The notes beneath the pieces were generated by a model. That model worked only from the letters and a program-made list of their open reading frames with translations. It searched no databases and was not told the DNA's origin. A stretch of 34,590 nucleotides of DNA, from the NCBI GenBank assembly GCA_015485495.1, contig WFTL01000066.1, positions 1-34,590 of the forward strand. The letters run 5' to 3'. The DNA comes from Planctomycetaceae bacterium (GTDB lineage Bacteria > Planctomycetota > Planctomycetia > Planctomycetales > Planctomycetaceae). Made by a program: the position numbers and the translations under genes. Below, piece after piece: positions 1 to 8,419 of this stretch (position 1 is the stretch's first letter; every line of letters begins with the position of its first letter).

Positions 1-29
1 TGGCATCCTGCGTGGTGGGCGGGGGAAGT

Positions 30-1094
30 TCAACAGATTCCGAACAGACGGGCCGTCTGAGAAAGATCGGTCATCAGCCGGTCCGGACGGGTTTTCGGGT
101 CTTTGAGGTGTTCCGAAGAAACTTCGAGTCCCGATTTTTCGGCCGCCAGCAGGGCCGTTTTCATGCCGACGGCTTTGGCCGGAATGAGGTCTGTTTTCAG
201 GCGGCAGCTGACATGCAGAATTTCTTCCGGCCGGTACCCTGCTGACTGCAGCCGATCGACGATCAGTTCGAAAAGCGACCGTGACGGTTTGCGGATTCCC
301 AGTTCATGTGACAGCAGCACGGCATCGGGACGAAACACTTCGCCCAGCGGAGGCAGTGTACCCTGCTCGCTCAATGCCCGCAATAACTGTGTGAACGTGA
401 AGATCTGTCCGTCGGCCAGAAGGCCCTGAACGACGTCGATCGCGTGCAGATCACGGATGGCCTGGACTGCTCCGGACCGTGCTTCCACGGCCTGCAGACT
501 GTTGTGGAAGAAGAACGCCACCTTCTCACTGAACTGGCGGCGGTTCCCGTAAAAATCCTCATCGTAGCTGTAGTCCTTGTCGAACAGGCGGGAAATGATG
601 GTTTCCCAGATGTCCACCAGGTCCGGTTCGACGAAATCGCCGGATCGCCGCGCAGCGACCATCGACAGACGTTCATGACAGTCCAGATACTGCTGAATCA
701 TCGATTTCCAGGGCGGTCCCGGTTTCCGGTACATGCTGTTCCACATGTTGAATTCGTGGATTGTCTTTTCCAGAGCCACCTCCAGCGGCGTCTGAGGTTC
801 GGGAGTCAGGCAGAATCGTCCGCCGGAAATCCGCAGCAGCGTGCCGTACACATCCCAAAGAACCACCCGAACTCCGTCCAGACGTTTCACCGAAGGCGTG
901 GCTCGCACCGGGACCGGTGGCGGGACCCGCGGCCAGAGCAGGTCGCGGTCGGAAAGAAATCGGGCATATTCTGCAAGAGATACGGCCATCGGGCGATCAC
1001 GGCAGTCGGTGAACGGGCAACCTTCACAGAATGCGGGCTGGTCGGTTCGTTCGCGGGCCGCTTCCGGGGGGCTCCCGGCGATCGGCCGCGGCAC
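30..1094 (-). CDS. HAD-superfamily hydrolase with N-terminal cysteine motif
   Basis: A 354-residue protein with the layout of a haloacid-dehalogenase-type hydrolase. The nucleophile motif I is DVYGTLL (Asp81), a basic motif III candidate is the RKPS stretch (Lys269), and an acidic motif IV candidate is the KTDLIPAK stretch (Asp302). The region between them is helical, as expected of a cap domain. Ahead of the HAD core is an unusual 80-residue extension carrying CEGCPFTDC (Cys23, Cys26, Cys31), which could bind a metal or a cluster. The longest frame opens with GTG at 1094 and has no obvious ribosome binding site. An in-frame ATG at 989 would drop the cysteine motif. The substrate cannot be told from sequence. 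The gene is divergent from the dihydroorotase gene, with about 167 bases between them. Family assignment is fairly safe; function and start are not. Confidence 0.8.
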   Translation of the reverse strand: MPRPIAGSPPEAARERTDQPAFCEGCPFTDCRDRPMAVSLAEYARFLSDRDLLWPRVPPPVPVRATPSVKRLDGVRVVLWDVYGTLLRISGGRFCLTPEPQTPLEVALEKTIHEFNMWNSMYRKPGPPWKSMIQQYLDCHERLSMVAARRSGDFVEPDLVDIWETIISRLFDKDYSYDEDFYGNRRQFSEKVAFFFHNSLQAVEARSGAVQAIRDLHAIDVVQGLLADGQIFTFTQLLRALSEQGTLPPLGEVFRPDAVLLSHELGIRKPSRSLFELIVDRLQSAGYRPEEILHVSCRLKTDLIPAKAVGMKTALLAAEKSGLEVSSEHLKDPKTRPDRLMTDLSQTARLFGIC

Positions 1095-1261
1095 GGAACA
1101 GCACTGGCAACGCGAACAGGATTACGGCCGGCCCGCGACGCTGCCACCGAAATCACGGCCGGTCGCCGGACTTTGCGGGGACCGGCCGCAGACGGTTTGT
1201 ATCGATCGGCCGGCGCGGTAGGCTGCGGCCCCGTTTTTCCTCACCGGCCTGCAGAGACGTC

Positions 1262-2572
1262 ATGTCCGTTACACTCATTTCCAATGCCCAGGTCGTGCGC
1301 CCTGACGGGATCGTTCAGGAAGATGTCCTGCTGGATGGAGACACCATTGCCGCGGTGGGGGACATGGCCCCGGACGTGCGGCCCGATGAAATCGTGGATG
1401 CATCCGGCCTGTATCTGATTCCCGGGGTCATCGATGATCAGGTGCACTTTCGCGATCCAGGACTCACTCACAAGGAAGACCTGCACACCGGCAGCGTGGC
1501 GTGCGCAGCCGGAGGCATCACCACGTTTCTGGAAATGCCCAACACCCGGCCGCCGACGATCACGGTGGCGGCCCTGCATGAAAAACTTCAGCGGGCTGCT
1601 GAACGGTGCGTGGTGAATTTCGGGTTCTATATCGGCGCCACCCCCGACAATCTGACCGAACTGCAGCAGGCGGAACGAACACCGGGCATCAAGATTTTCA
1701 TCGGCTCCAGCACGGGCAGTCTGCTGGTGGACGAACAGGAGGCTCTGGAGCGGATTTTCGCGGAAACCCGGCTGCCTGTCTGCGCTCACTGTGAAGATGA
1801 AGCCACTGTGCGGGCCAATGCTGCAAAACTGAACGGCGGAAGCTGCTACGCCGATCACAGCCGCATTCGGGATCACCGCGCCGCACTCATCGCCACCCGG
1901 CGGGCCGTGGATCTGGCCGAACGGCACGAACACCCGTTTCATGTGCTGCATGTGTCCACCGCGCAGGAAGCGGAATTTCTCAGATCCACGAGCGACCGGA
2001 TTTCTGCGGAAGCGTGCCCCCATCATCTGCTGTTCCACACGGGGGACTACGAACGGCTGGGATCGCTTGTGCAGATGAATCCGTCCGTCAAGACGCCCCA
2101 GGACTGTGCGGCTCTGTGGGACGCTTTGCGGGACGGCACGATCCAGGTCGTGGCCACGGACCACGCGCCTCATACGAAACAAGAAAAATCCCTGCCCTAT
2201 CCTCAGTCGCCGTCCGGTCTTCCTGCCGTGGAGAATTCCCTGGCTCTGATGCTGAATTCCGTTCATCAGGGACGCTGCACGCTGGAACAGGTGGTGTCCT
2301 GGATGTGCGAAGGCCCGGCCCGCGTGTGGCAGATCGCCCGCAAGGGACGCATCGAACCCGGCTACGACGCCGATGTGGTGCTGGTGGATCTGGAACAGGA
2401 ACGGACGGTTCGCAATGAACAGCAGCGGACGAAGTGCGGCTGGAGTCCCTGGCACGGAGAAACCCTGAAAGGCTGGCCGGTCCGCACCTGGGTTCTGGGC
2501 CGCACGGTTTTCGCCGACGGCCGGGTCGATGAAACTGTCCGCGGAAAGGAAGTACGGTTCCGGCAGTCCTGA
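1262..2572 (+). CDS. pyrC: Dihydroorotase-type amidohydrolase (Gln variant of the HxH metal motif)
   Basis: A 436-residue cyclic amidohydrolase, most likely dihydroorotase, which interconverts carbamoyl-aspartate and dihydroorotate in pyrimidine synthesis in the cytoplasm. Visible active-site elements are [10 protein letters not shown] (residues 58-67), a probable carboxylated lysine in GIKIF (Lys144), His176 in AHCEDE, His230 in HVLHVS and the catalytic Asp300 in ATDHAPH. In most family members the first motif reads HxH; here the first His is Gln60. From memory, the same DQVHF variant occurs in a subgroup found in Bacteroidetes, so it is probably a lineage feature and not damage. Length is normal for class I enzymes. 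The ATG at 1262 matches the usual start; the open frame extends further upstream but has no family-like sequence there. A hydantoinase or allantoinase role is possible but less likely. Confidence 0.88.
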   Translation: MSVTLISNAQVVRPDGIVQEDVLLDGDTIAAVGDMAPDVRPDEIVDASGLYLIPGVIDDQVHFRDPGLTHKEDLHTGSVACAAGGITTFLEMPNTRPPTITVAALHEKLQRAAERCVVNFGFYIGATPDNLTELQQAERTPGIKIFIGSSTGSLLVDEQEALERIFAETRLPVCAHCEDEATVRANAAKLNGGSCYADHSRIRDHRAALIATRRAVDLAERHEHPFHVLHVSTAQEAEFLRSTSDRISAEACPHHLLFHTGDYERLGSLVQMNPSVKTPQDCAALWDALRDGTIQVVATDHAPHTKQEKSLPYPQSPSGLPAVENSLALMLNSVHQGRCTLEQVVSWMCEGPARVWQIARKGRIEPGYDADVVLVDLEQERTVRNEQQRTKCGWSPWHGETLKGWPVRTWVLGRTVFADGRVDETVRGKEVRFRQS

Positions 2573-2635
2573 TGTGTCTGTCATGAAACCGAACAGCGAA
2601 TTTCCGCCCATCTGGCTGGAAGGACACTTCGCCTG

Positions 2636-3277
2636 TCAGGACGGTGGGCTGGCAGAATCTTTGCGCTGCGACGTCAGAGCAGCACGTGCCTCCGAGGTTC
2701 CCCAGGTCCGTGCATTGTGATTCTGACTGGCGCCCGGGGCGATTGTCAGCCACTTCCATTCACCCTGGTGAACCATGCGGGCGATCATCAGAATCTGGCC
2801 CACGTGCCAGGCGATGTGGGTCAGGGAACGCAGCACGGCATCCGGAACCGTGTGCGGCTCCCCGCGAATCCGCACCGTCTGCGTCACTGCGGCGTCATCC
2901 AGGCTGCGAATGGCCGTTTCCAGACAGCGCCAGCCGGAATCGAAGGATTCCATCAGTCGAGTCCGATCCCGAACCGGCTCCTGAAATTCCTGGTCTCGAT
3001 GGCGATCCGGTTTTTCTCCGTCCGTGGTCAGGAAATCGGTCCAGCGGCTGCGCAGATTTCCCGCCAGGTGATTCAGGATGACAGCCACGGAGTTGACATG
3101 CGGGACCGGTCGTGTGAACACTTCTGTATCGGTCAGTTGTCGCAGTGCGTCGTCGATGAGGTGCCGATATCCCTGGACGGTTTTCAGCGCGGCGTCCGTC
3201 CACAGCCGACCGGGATCCGAATGCGGCGGCCGTGTGTCGGCAGACGTCTGTCGTTCGGGATCGTCGAAAGAAGTCAT
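2636..3277 (-). CDS. DinB-like / DUF1572 family protein
   Basis: A 213-residue cytoplasmic protein of the DinB/YfiT-like four-helix-bundle superfamily, closest by eye to the DUF1572 group. Support comes from the pattern of a central HLAGNLRSRW segment, the acidic helix after it, and the late histidine pair in HIAWHVGQI, which in this superfamily supplies metal ligands. The exact reaction is unknown; relatives include thiol-transferases and many uncharacterised proteins. The ATG at 3277 is chosen because the longer frame upstream is low in family-like sequence. The gene is divergent from the flavin monooxygenase and converges on the dihydroorotase gene. Confidence 0.78.
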   Translation of the reverse strand: MTSFDDPERQTSADTRPPHSDPGRLWTDAALKTVQGYRHLIDDALRQLTDTEVFTRPVPHVNSVAVILNHLAGNLRSRWTDFLTTDGEKPDRHRDQEFQEPVRDRTRLMESFDSGWRCLETAIRSLDDAAVTQTVRIRGEPHTVPDAVLRSLTHIAWHVGQILMIARMVHQGEWKWLTIAPGASQNHNARTWGTSEARAALTSQRKDSASPPS

Positions 3278-3437
3278 CAGATCGGAACCTGTCGCTGATC
3301 CGGTTGTGGTGCAGAGAGTCCTGTTCGGACCGTCAGGACATATCGGAACAGATTTGTCGATCGTAACGAACACTGTCTGTCCGGTCGAACGGAGATCCCG
3401 CGTGGACGGAACAGGCGGGGGCCGCACACCCGCATGA

Positions 3438-3444
3438 GAGAAGG
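3438..3444 (+). promoter_or_regulatory. Ribosome binding site deciding a TTG start
   Basis: The purine-rich run GAGAAGG lies nine bases before the TTG at 3454. No ATG or GTG in frame nearby gives a better start, so this site fixes the N-terminus of the monooxygenase. Confidence 0.6.
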
Positions 3445-3453
3445 TCGCTTTTC

Positions 3454-5031
3454 TTGCAGCCGCATCTGAAACAGAACGCGCGTTCCGAATCCGGGACGGC
3501 CGGTGATTCCGAAGCATCGTCTGTCCGGGATGTGCTGATCATCGGAGCGGGGTTTTCCGGAATCTGTGCCGGCATTCGGCTGCGGGAAGCAGGGATCACG
3601 GATTTTCTCATTGTCGACCGCAATGACGGCATCGGCGGAACGTGGTGGCAGAACACGTATCCCGGAGCCGCCTGCGATGTTCCGTCGCATCTGTACTGCT
3701 ATTCGTTCGAACCGAACCCCGACTGGTCACGCCTGTTTTCGCCTCAGCAGGAAATTCAGGCGTACATCGAACGATGCGCCGACCGCTATGGTGTCCGACC
3801 CCACATCCGCCTGAACACGTCCGTCCGTTCTCTGAAGTTTCTGGAAGAATCCGGACTGTGGGAAGCGGAACTGGACAGCGGCCGGCGGCAGCGGGCGCGG
3901 CATGTGATCAATGCGACCGGCGGGCTGCAGCAGCCGGCGATTCCCGACTTTGTCGGTCGAGACGTTTTCCGCGGAGCCGCCATGCACACGGCCGCCTGGG
4001 ACCACCGTGTGCCTCTGGAAGGCCGTCGCATCGTGGTGATCGGATCGGCCGCCAGTGCGATTCAGGTTGTGCCCCAGGTGGCAAAGGTGGCTCATCAGGT
4101 CACGGTGATGCAGCGGACGGCCAACTACATCGCACCGCGGAACGACTTCGCATATTCACCGTTTCGCCGCTGGCTGTTTCGCCACCTGCCGGGCTGGAAT
4201 CGTCTTTACCGGGCGCTCATTTTTCTGCGTCTGGAAACGGCCGTCTATCCGATCATCGTGAACAGACGGGTCCGCGAAAAGGCTGCCCGCCTCATTCGGG
4301 ATCACATGAAGGAAACAGTCCGACGCAGGGAACTGCACGATGTGCTGGATCCGCCATTCGAACTCGGCTGCAAGCGGATGCTGATTTCTGACGACTATTA
4401 CGAAGCGCTGAACCGCGACAACGTTCAGGTGGTCACTGATCCGATCGACCGGTTCACGGAATCCGGCGTTGTCACTGCGGACGGCACGGAACACCCGGCA
4501 GACGTGATCGTGTACGCCACGGGATTCGATATTCAGAAGCAGTTTTTTTTCATCGATATTCAGGGGCGTGGAGGACGGACGCTGCGGGACGCCTGGGCCG
4601 ATGCGGCGGAAGCGTACTGCGGCGTGATGATTCCCGGGTTCCCCAATTACTACATGACCACCGGTCCCAACACGGGTGTCGGCACGTTTTCCATCGTGTT
4701 CATCGCCGAAGCGACCGTTGCGTGGATTCTCCAGTGCATTCGGCGGGCCGGGCGTTCCCGTCTGCTGTCTCCATGTCCGGATGCGACACGGCGGTTCAAC
4801 GACGAACTGCAGGAAGCGCTGTCGAAAACCGTGTGGGCTTCCGGGTGTCAGAGCTGGTACCGGCGGGCCGACGGCCGCATCGAAACGCTGTATCCCTGGA
4901 ATGCCCGCACATTCGGCCGCCGCATGAAAACCGTGAACTTCGATGACCTGCTGGACGAACCGGTTCCGGGGGCGGAGGCAGAACCGTGGCCGCCGGGTTC
5001 GTCGGCAGGTTCGACTGCTGATCGGTCCTGA
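3454..5031 (+). CDS. Flavin-containing monooxygenase, Baeyer-Villiger type
   Basis: A 525-residue FAD/NADPH enzyme that would insert one oxygen atom into a ketone or similar substrate. Near the N-terminus is the FAD-binding GAGFSG (residues 31-36), followed by the GGTWWQNTYPG stretch (61-71) shared by Baeyer-Villiger enzymes. The fingerprint FxGxxxHTxxW is present as FRGAAMHTAAW from residue 172. The second Rossmann motif reads GSAASA (197-202). Length agrees with single-domain family members. The start codon is TTG, supported by a strong GAGAAGG ribosome binding site ending about nine bases before it. No ketone-degradation genes flank it, so the substrate is unknown. Its 3' end converges on the PQQ-propeller gene with 64 bases between. 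Confidence 0.9.
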   Translation: MQPHLKQNARSESGTAGDSEASSVRDVLIIGAGFSGICAGIRLREAGITDFLIVDRNDGIGGTWWQNTYPGAACDVPSHLYCYSFEPNPDWSRLFSPQQEIQAYIERCADRYGVRPHIRLNTSVRSLKFLEESGLWEAELDSGRRQRARHVINATGGLQQPAIPDFVGRDVFRGAAMHTAAWDHRVPLEGRRIVVIGSAASAIQVVPQVAKVAHQVTVMQRTANYIAPRNDFAYSPFRRWLFRHLPGWNRLYRALIFLRLETAVYPIIVNRRVREKAARLIRDHMKETVRRRELHDVLDPPFELGCKRMLISDDYYEALNRDNVQVVTDPIDRFTESGVVTADGTEHPADVIVYATGFDIQKQFFFIDIQGRGGRTLRDAWADAAEAYCGVMIPGFPNYYMTTGPNTGVGTFSIVFIAEATVAWILQCIRRAGRSRLLSPCPDATRRFNDELQEALSKTVWASGCQSWYRRADGRIETLYPWNARTFGRRMKTVNFDDLLDEPVPGAEAEPWPPGSSAGSTADRS

Positions 5032-5095
5032 GCGGCGCGCGGTCCAGGTCCACAGCGGCCGACAGACGGCGGGGCGGGAAGTCAGCGTTCCGAAG

Positions 5096-6349
5096 TCAGG
5101 GTTTCGCGGAGATGTCGTAGCAGCAGAGGATTTCCTGGTCGCGCAGGTACAGACGTCCGTGAGCAATCACGGGATGCGACCAGATGCGGCCGGAAGGCGA
5201 CCGCTGCTCCGACTGAGGTTCCAGAGTCAGACGCCCGCGTTCTTCCCAGCCGTCGGGCGTGGCCCGCACCAGAGCGCAGACGCCGGTGTCCTGTTCCAGA
5301 CAGTACAGCAGCCCGTCGGCGCAGCTGACGGCTCCTTTTCCCAGGGCCCGTTTTTCGTTCCACACCATTTCGCCGGTGCGAAAGTTCTGACAGACCCAGC
5401 CGGGACCGTCGCTGTAACCGTAGACGTAATCGCCCAGTCGAATCACCCCGCCGTGGTGATTTTTCATCACCTTGTTGTGGTAGCGAATCTGCGCATCGTT
5501 GTCGCCCACTTCCACCAGCATCGATCCGACACCGTACCCGGCGGCGGCGTATACCAGACCGTCGTGGTACAGCGGCGTCGGGATCACGGCGATGCGACCT
5601 GGCCAGGGGACTTCCCACAGCACCGTTCCGTCAGCAGCCCGGATGCCGAACAGCGATTCCGGCCCCAGTTTGATGTACTGCCGCTGTCCGTTGTGAACAG
5701 CAGCGATGATCGAGGAATAATGAGCGGGCTGCGTGACGTCGGACGTCTGCCACAACAGGTCCCCGGTTTCCAGATCGAAGGCGGCGACGGTTCCCTCTTC
5801 GTGACCGGGGCTGACGATGACGCGTCCTTCATCGACCAGAGGCGATTCCGAATAGCCCCAGTTCGGAATATGGCCGCCATAATCCTTCAGGCTCTGTGAC
5901 CACAGGACGGCTCCGTCGCTCAGAGACGCACAGATCAGGTCGCCCCGGGCTCCCAGAGCGACGACGCGGTCGTCGATGACGGTGGGGGTGCTGCGGGGGC
6001 CGTCGCCCCATTTGTTTTTGAGCTGTCGTCCGACGGGTGTCGCCCAGCGGATACGGCCCGTGGATGTGTCGACGGCCAGCAGCCGTTCTTCGTCCTGGTC
6101 GGCACCGAGCGTCAGCAGCGTGTCGCCCACGACGGCAAACGACGAGTACCCCAGGCCCATTTCGGTTGAGGTCCACAGTTTTTTCGGTCCGCCTTCGGGC
6201 CATTCGGTCAGCAGTCCGGTTTCGGTGGACACGTCATCCCGCAGAACGCCTCGCCAGCCCGGCCAGTCTCCACCGGTCCCGACGGGAAGCTGCATCAGAA
6301 GGGCACTCACAACAGTCAGACGGGACAGCATCTGCAGCAGAACTCTCAT
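5096..6349 (-). CDS. Secreted PQQ-like beta-propeller repeat protein
   Basis: A 417-residue exported protein. The first 25 or so residues form a signal peptide with a hydrophobic core (LTVVSALLMQL), followed directly by WPGWRG, a motif seen at the start of many planctomycete PQQ-like propellers. The rest consists of recurring blade repeats of the form LxAxDxxTGxxxW, for example LLAVDTSTGRIRW, VAAFDLETGDLLW and LFGIRAADGTVLWEV. Residues that would bind PQQ and calcium in true quinoprotein dehydrogenases are not evident, so this is probably a binding or scaffold propeller and not an enzyme. It ends head to head with the monooxygenase and starts divergently from tgt across a 328-base gap. Confidence 0.88.
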   Translation of the reverse strand: MRVLLQMLSRLTVVSALLMQLPVGTGGDWPGWRGVLRDDVSTETGLLTEWPEGGPKKLWTSTEMGLGYSSFAVVGDTLLTLGADQDEERLLAVDTSTGRIRWATPVGRQLKNKWGDGPRSTPTVIDDRVVALGARGDLICASLSDGAVLWSQSLKDYGGHIPNWGYSESPLVDEGRVIVSPGHEEGTVAAFDLETGDLLWQTSDVTQPAHYSSIIAAVHNGQRQYIKLGPESLFGIRAADGTVLWEVPWPGRIAVIPTPLYHDGLVYAAAGYGVGSMLVEVGDNDAQIRYHNKVMKNHHGGVIRLGDYVYGYSDGPGWVCQNFRTGEMVWNEKRALGKGAVSCADGLLYCLEQDTGVCALVRATPDGWEERGRLTLEPQSEQRSPSGRIWSHPVIAHGRLYLRDQEILCCYDISAKP

Positions 6350-6677
6350 GGAAACGCTCCGAAACGAGCTGTGGGGAGGACGCAGGTCGGCAGGGAAACG
6401 GGTGCCACCGGGCAGGCGGTTTCATGGACAGTCGGCAGGGCACCAGCCGGCAGCAGAATCATCTTAGAACCTGGGGATCCTGTCGGAAAGTCTCCCGATG
6501 ATTCTCAGCCTGGTCGACGCCATCGGGATCGTCGCCTATTCTCCGGCCCCGGCCGACTGTGCCCGGGACATCCATGATGTCGCGGGCACGGGAATCGTTC
6601 TGCAGGTCTGACGAATCGTGCTGTGCGGAACACGGGGGCGGCTGTTTGTCAGGGGTGTCGGAGGCTGCTGAAACCAC
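6350..6677. other. Intergenic gap between divergent PQQ-propeller and tgt genes
   Basis: This 328-base stretch must hold promoters in both directions. On the minus strand a TAAGAT hexamer (about 6463-6468) is a weak -10 candidate without a good -35 partner. No repeat, RNA gene or convincing small gene was seen. Confidence 0.4.
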
Positions 6678-7799
6678 ATGAGTTCGGGGTTTTCGTTCGA
6701 ACTGGAAGCGTGCGACGGACGGACAGCGGCGCGGGCCGGGCGCTGGAAGACGCCCCACGGGGGCGTCGACACGCCGGCATTCATGCCGGTCGGCACGCAG
6801 GGAACCGTCCGGGGGCTGCTGCCGGAACAGCTTCGTCAGGCCGGTGCACAGATGCTGCTGGCCAACACGTATCATCTGGCTCTGAGGCCCGGGGCCGAAG
6901 TGGTGCGGGACCTGGGGGGACTGCATCCACTGATGGACTGGGACGGTCCGATTCTGACCGACAGCGGCGGTTTCCAGGTCTTCAGCCTGGCGCGGCTGCG
7001 TCGGCTGGACGACGAAAAAGTGGTGTTTCGATCACACATCGACGGCAGTCTGCTGGAACTGTCTCCGGAACGGGCCATTCGGATTCAGGAAGATCTGGGC
7101 GCTGACTGCATCATGTGTCTGGACGAATGCCCGCCCGCTGATGACAGCCGCGAACGCATTCTGGCGGCCGTGGACCGGACGACTCGCTGGGCCCGCCGCT
7201 GTCGGGATGCTCAGCGGCGTTCCGACCAGGCGCTGTTCGGAATTGTTCAGGGCGGAATCGATGAAGAACTGAGAGAACGGTCGGTGCAGGGTCTGCTGCC
7301 TCTGGATTTTCCGGGGTACGCCGTGGGCGGACTGAGTGTCGGGGAGGCTCCGGCTGACATGTATCGGACTCTGGAATTCACGGTCCCTCAGCTTCCGGCC
7401 GACCGGCCGCGGTACCTGATGGGCGTGGGAACGCCGACGGACATCATCGAATCCGTCTGTCGGGGCATCGATCTGTTCGACTGCGTCATGCCGACCCGCA
7501 ACGGACGCAATGCCATGGCCTTCACCAGTTCCGGACCGGTTCGTCTGCGGAACGCCGTCCATGCCCGTGACGAGTCTCCTCTGGACCCCTGCTGCGAATG
7601 TCCGGCCTGTACACGGTTTTCGAGGGCTTATCTGCGGCATCTGTTCATGGCTCGGGAGATGCTGGGGCCGATCCTGCTGTCTCTGCACAACATCTGGTTT
7701 TACCAGAAACTGGTCCGGGACATCCGAATTGCAGTAAACAGCGGGACAGTCGAGGAGTTCCGGGCGAATCAGCTTGCCCGCTGGAACGGGCGGTCCTAA
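6678..7799 (+). CDS. tgt: Queuine tRNA-ribosyltransferase
   Basis: A 373-residue tRNA-guanine transglycosylase that swaps guanine 34 for the queuosine precursor preQ1 in tRNAs with GUN anticodons. The protein shows the full family signature: TDSGGFQ with the general acid/base Asp95, the GIVQGG loop, the nucleophile Asp268 in [11 protein letters not shown], and the zinc site CxCxxC (Cys306, Cys308, Cys311) with His337. Length is normal. The ATG at 6678 gives the expected N-terminus, although no strong ribosome binding site is visible. It heads the well-known tgt-yajC-secDF gene order. Assignment is very secure. Confidence 0.97.
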   Translation: MSSGFSFELEACDGRTAARAGRWKTPHGGVDTPAFMPVGTQGTVRGLLPEQLRQAGAQMLLANTYHLALRPGAEVVRDLGGLHPLMDWDGPILTDSGGFQVFSLARLRRLDDEKVVFRSHIDGSLLELSPERAIRIQEDLGADCIMCLDECPPADDSRERILAAVDRTTRWARRCRDAQRRSDQALFGIVQGGIDEELRERSVQGLLPLDFPGYAVGGLSVGEAPADMYRTLEFTVPQLPADRPRYLMGVGTPTDIIESVCRGIDLFDCVMPTRNGRNAMAFTSSGPVRLRNAVHARDESPLDPCCECPACTRFSRAYLRHLFMAREMLGPILLSLHNIWFYQKLVRDIRIAVNSGTVEEFRANQLARWNGRS

Positions 7800-7879
7800 G
7801 ATCCTCGGTTTTCCGGAAGTCGGGGCGCTGCCCGGACATCCGGTCGTCTGCGCCGTTTTTCATCATCTGCTGTTTCGGG

Positions 7880-8299
7880 ATGTCCGCTGTGAGCTGGAAT
7901 CGATTGGTTGTCGGCCTGTCCGACCTGTGGATGCTGGCTCAGGCAGATGCCGGAGCGGGGGGCGATCCCGCCGCCGGCGGCGCTGCCGGACGGGGAACAG
8001 CCAGCCCGTGGCAGCAGTTCTTTCCTCTGATCGTCATCGGTGTTCTGTTTTACTTCATCGTTCTGCGTCCTCAGTTGAGAGCTCAGAAGGAAAAACAGCG
8101 AAAACATGACGAACTGATGGCCGGGCTGAAAAAGAACGACAAAGTCGTCACGATTGGCGGCATTATCGGAACCGTGGCTGAAGTGACGAGCGACCGGGTC
8201 ACTCTGAAAGTCGACGACGGCACCCGGATTCGTTTCACGCGCAGCAGCATTCAGGGGTTGTACGGCGACAGCAAGGACGGAAAAGACCAGGACACATGA
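7880..8299 (+). CDS. yajC: Preprotein translocase accessory subunit YajC
   Basis: A 139-residue single-span membrane protein that associates with SecDF at the Sec translocon. A Gly/Ala-rich N-terminal section precedes the transmembrane helix FFPLIVIGVLFYFIVLRPQ, followed by the conserved cytoplasmic part with RKHDELMAGLKKNDKVVTIGG and GIIGTVAEV, which are hallmarks of the family. The N-terminus (about 45 residues before the helix) is longer than in E. coli. The ATG at 7880 is chosen; an in-frame ATG at 7931 is also possible, as neither has a clear ribosome binding site. It lies 80 bases after tgt and 120 before secDF, as expected for this cluster. Confidence 0.92.
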   Translation: MSAVSWNRLVVGLSDLWMLAQADAGAGGDPAAGGAAGRGTASPWQQFFPLIVIGVLFYFIVLRPQLRAQKEKQRKHDELMAGLKKNDKVVTIGGIIGTVAEVTSDRVTLKVDDGTRIRFTRSSIQGLYGDSKDGKDQDT

Positions 8300-8419
8300 C
8301 CGCCCCGTACGGATCGCCCGTTTGTTGACAGAACTCCGCACTGAGGCCGCGGCGGATTCCGCCGACGGCTGCTCTTCCGACCCGTTCGTCCGTGTCGGTC
8401 CCAGCAGGAATCACAGTCC

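Noticed and set aside
1241-2611. A 456-codon minus-strand open frame opposite the dihydroorotase gene
   Set aside because: The plus strand has a clear conserved enzyme; the antisense frame is low in recognisable sequence.
8325-8353. TTGACA upstream of secDF as a promoter
   Set aside because: The -35 hexamer is perfect, but the region 17 bases on is GC-rich with no -10 resemblance.
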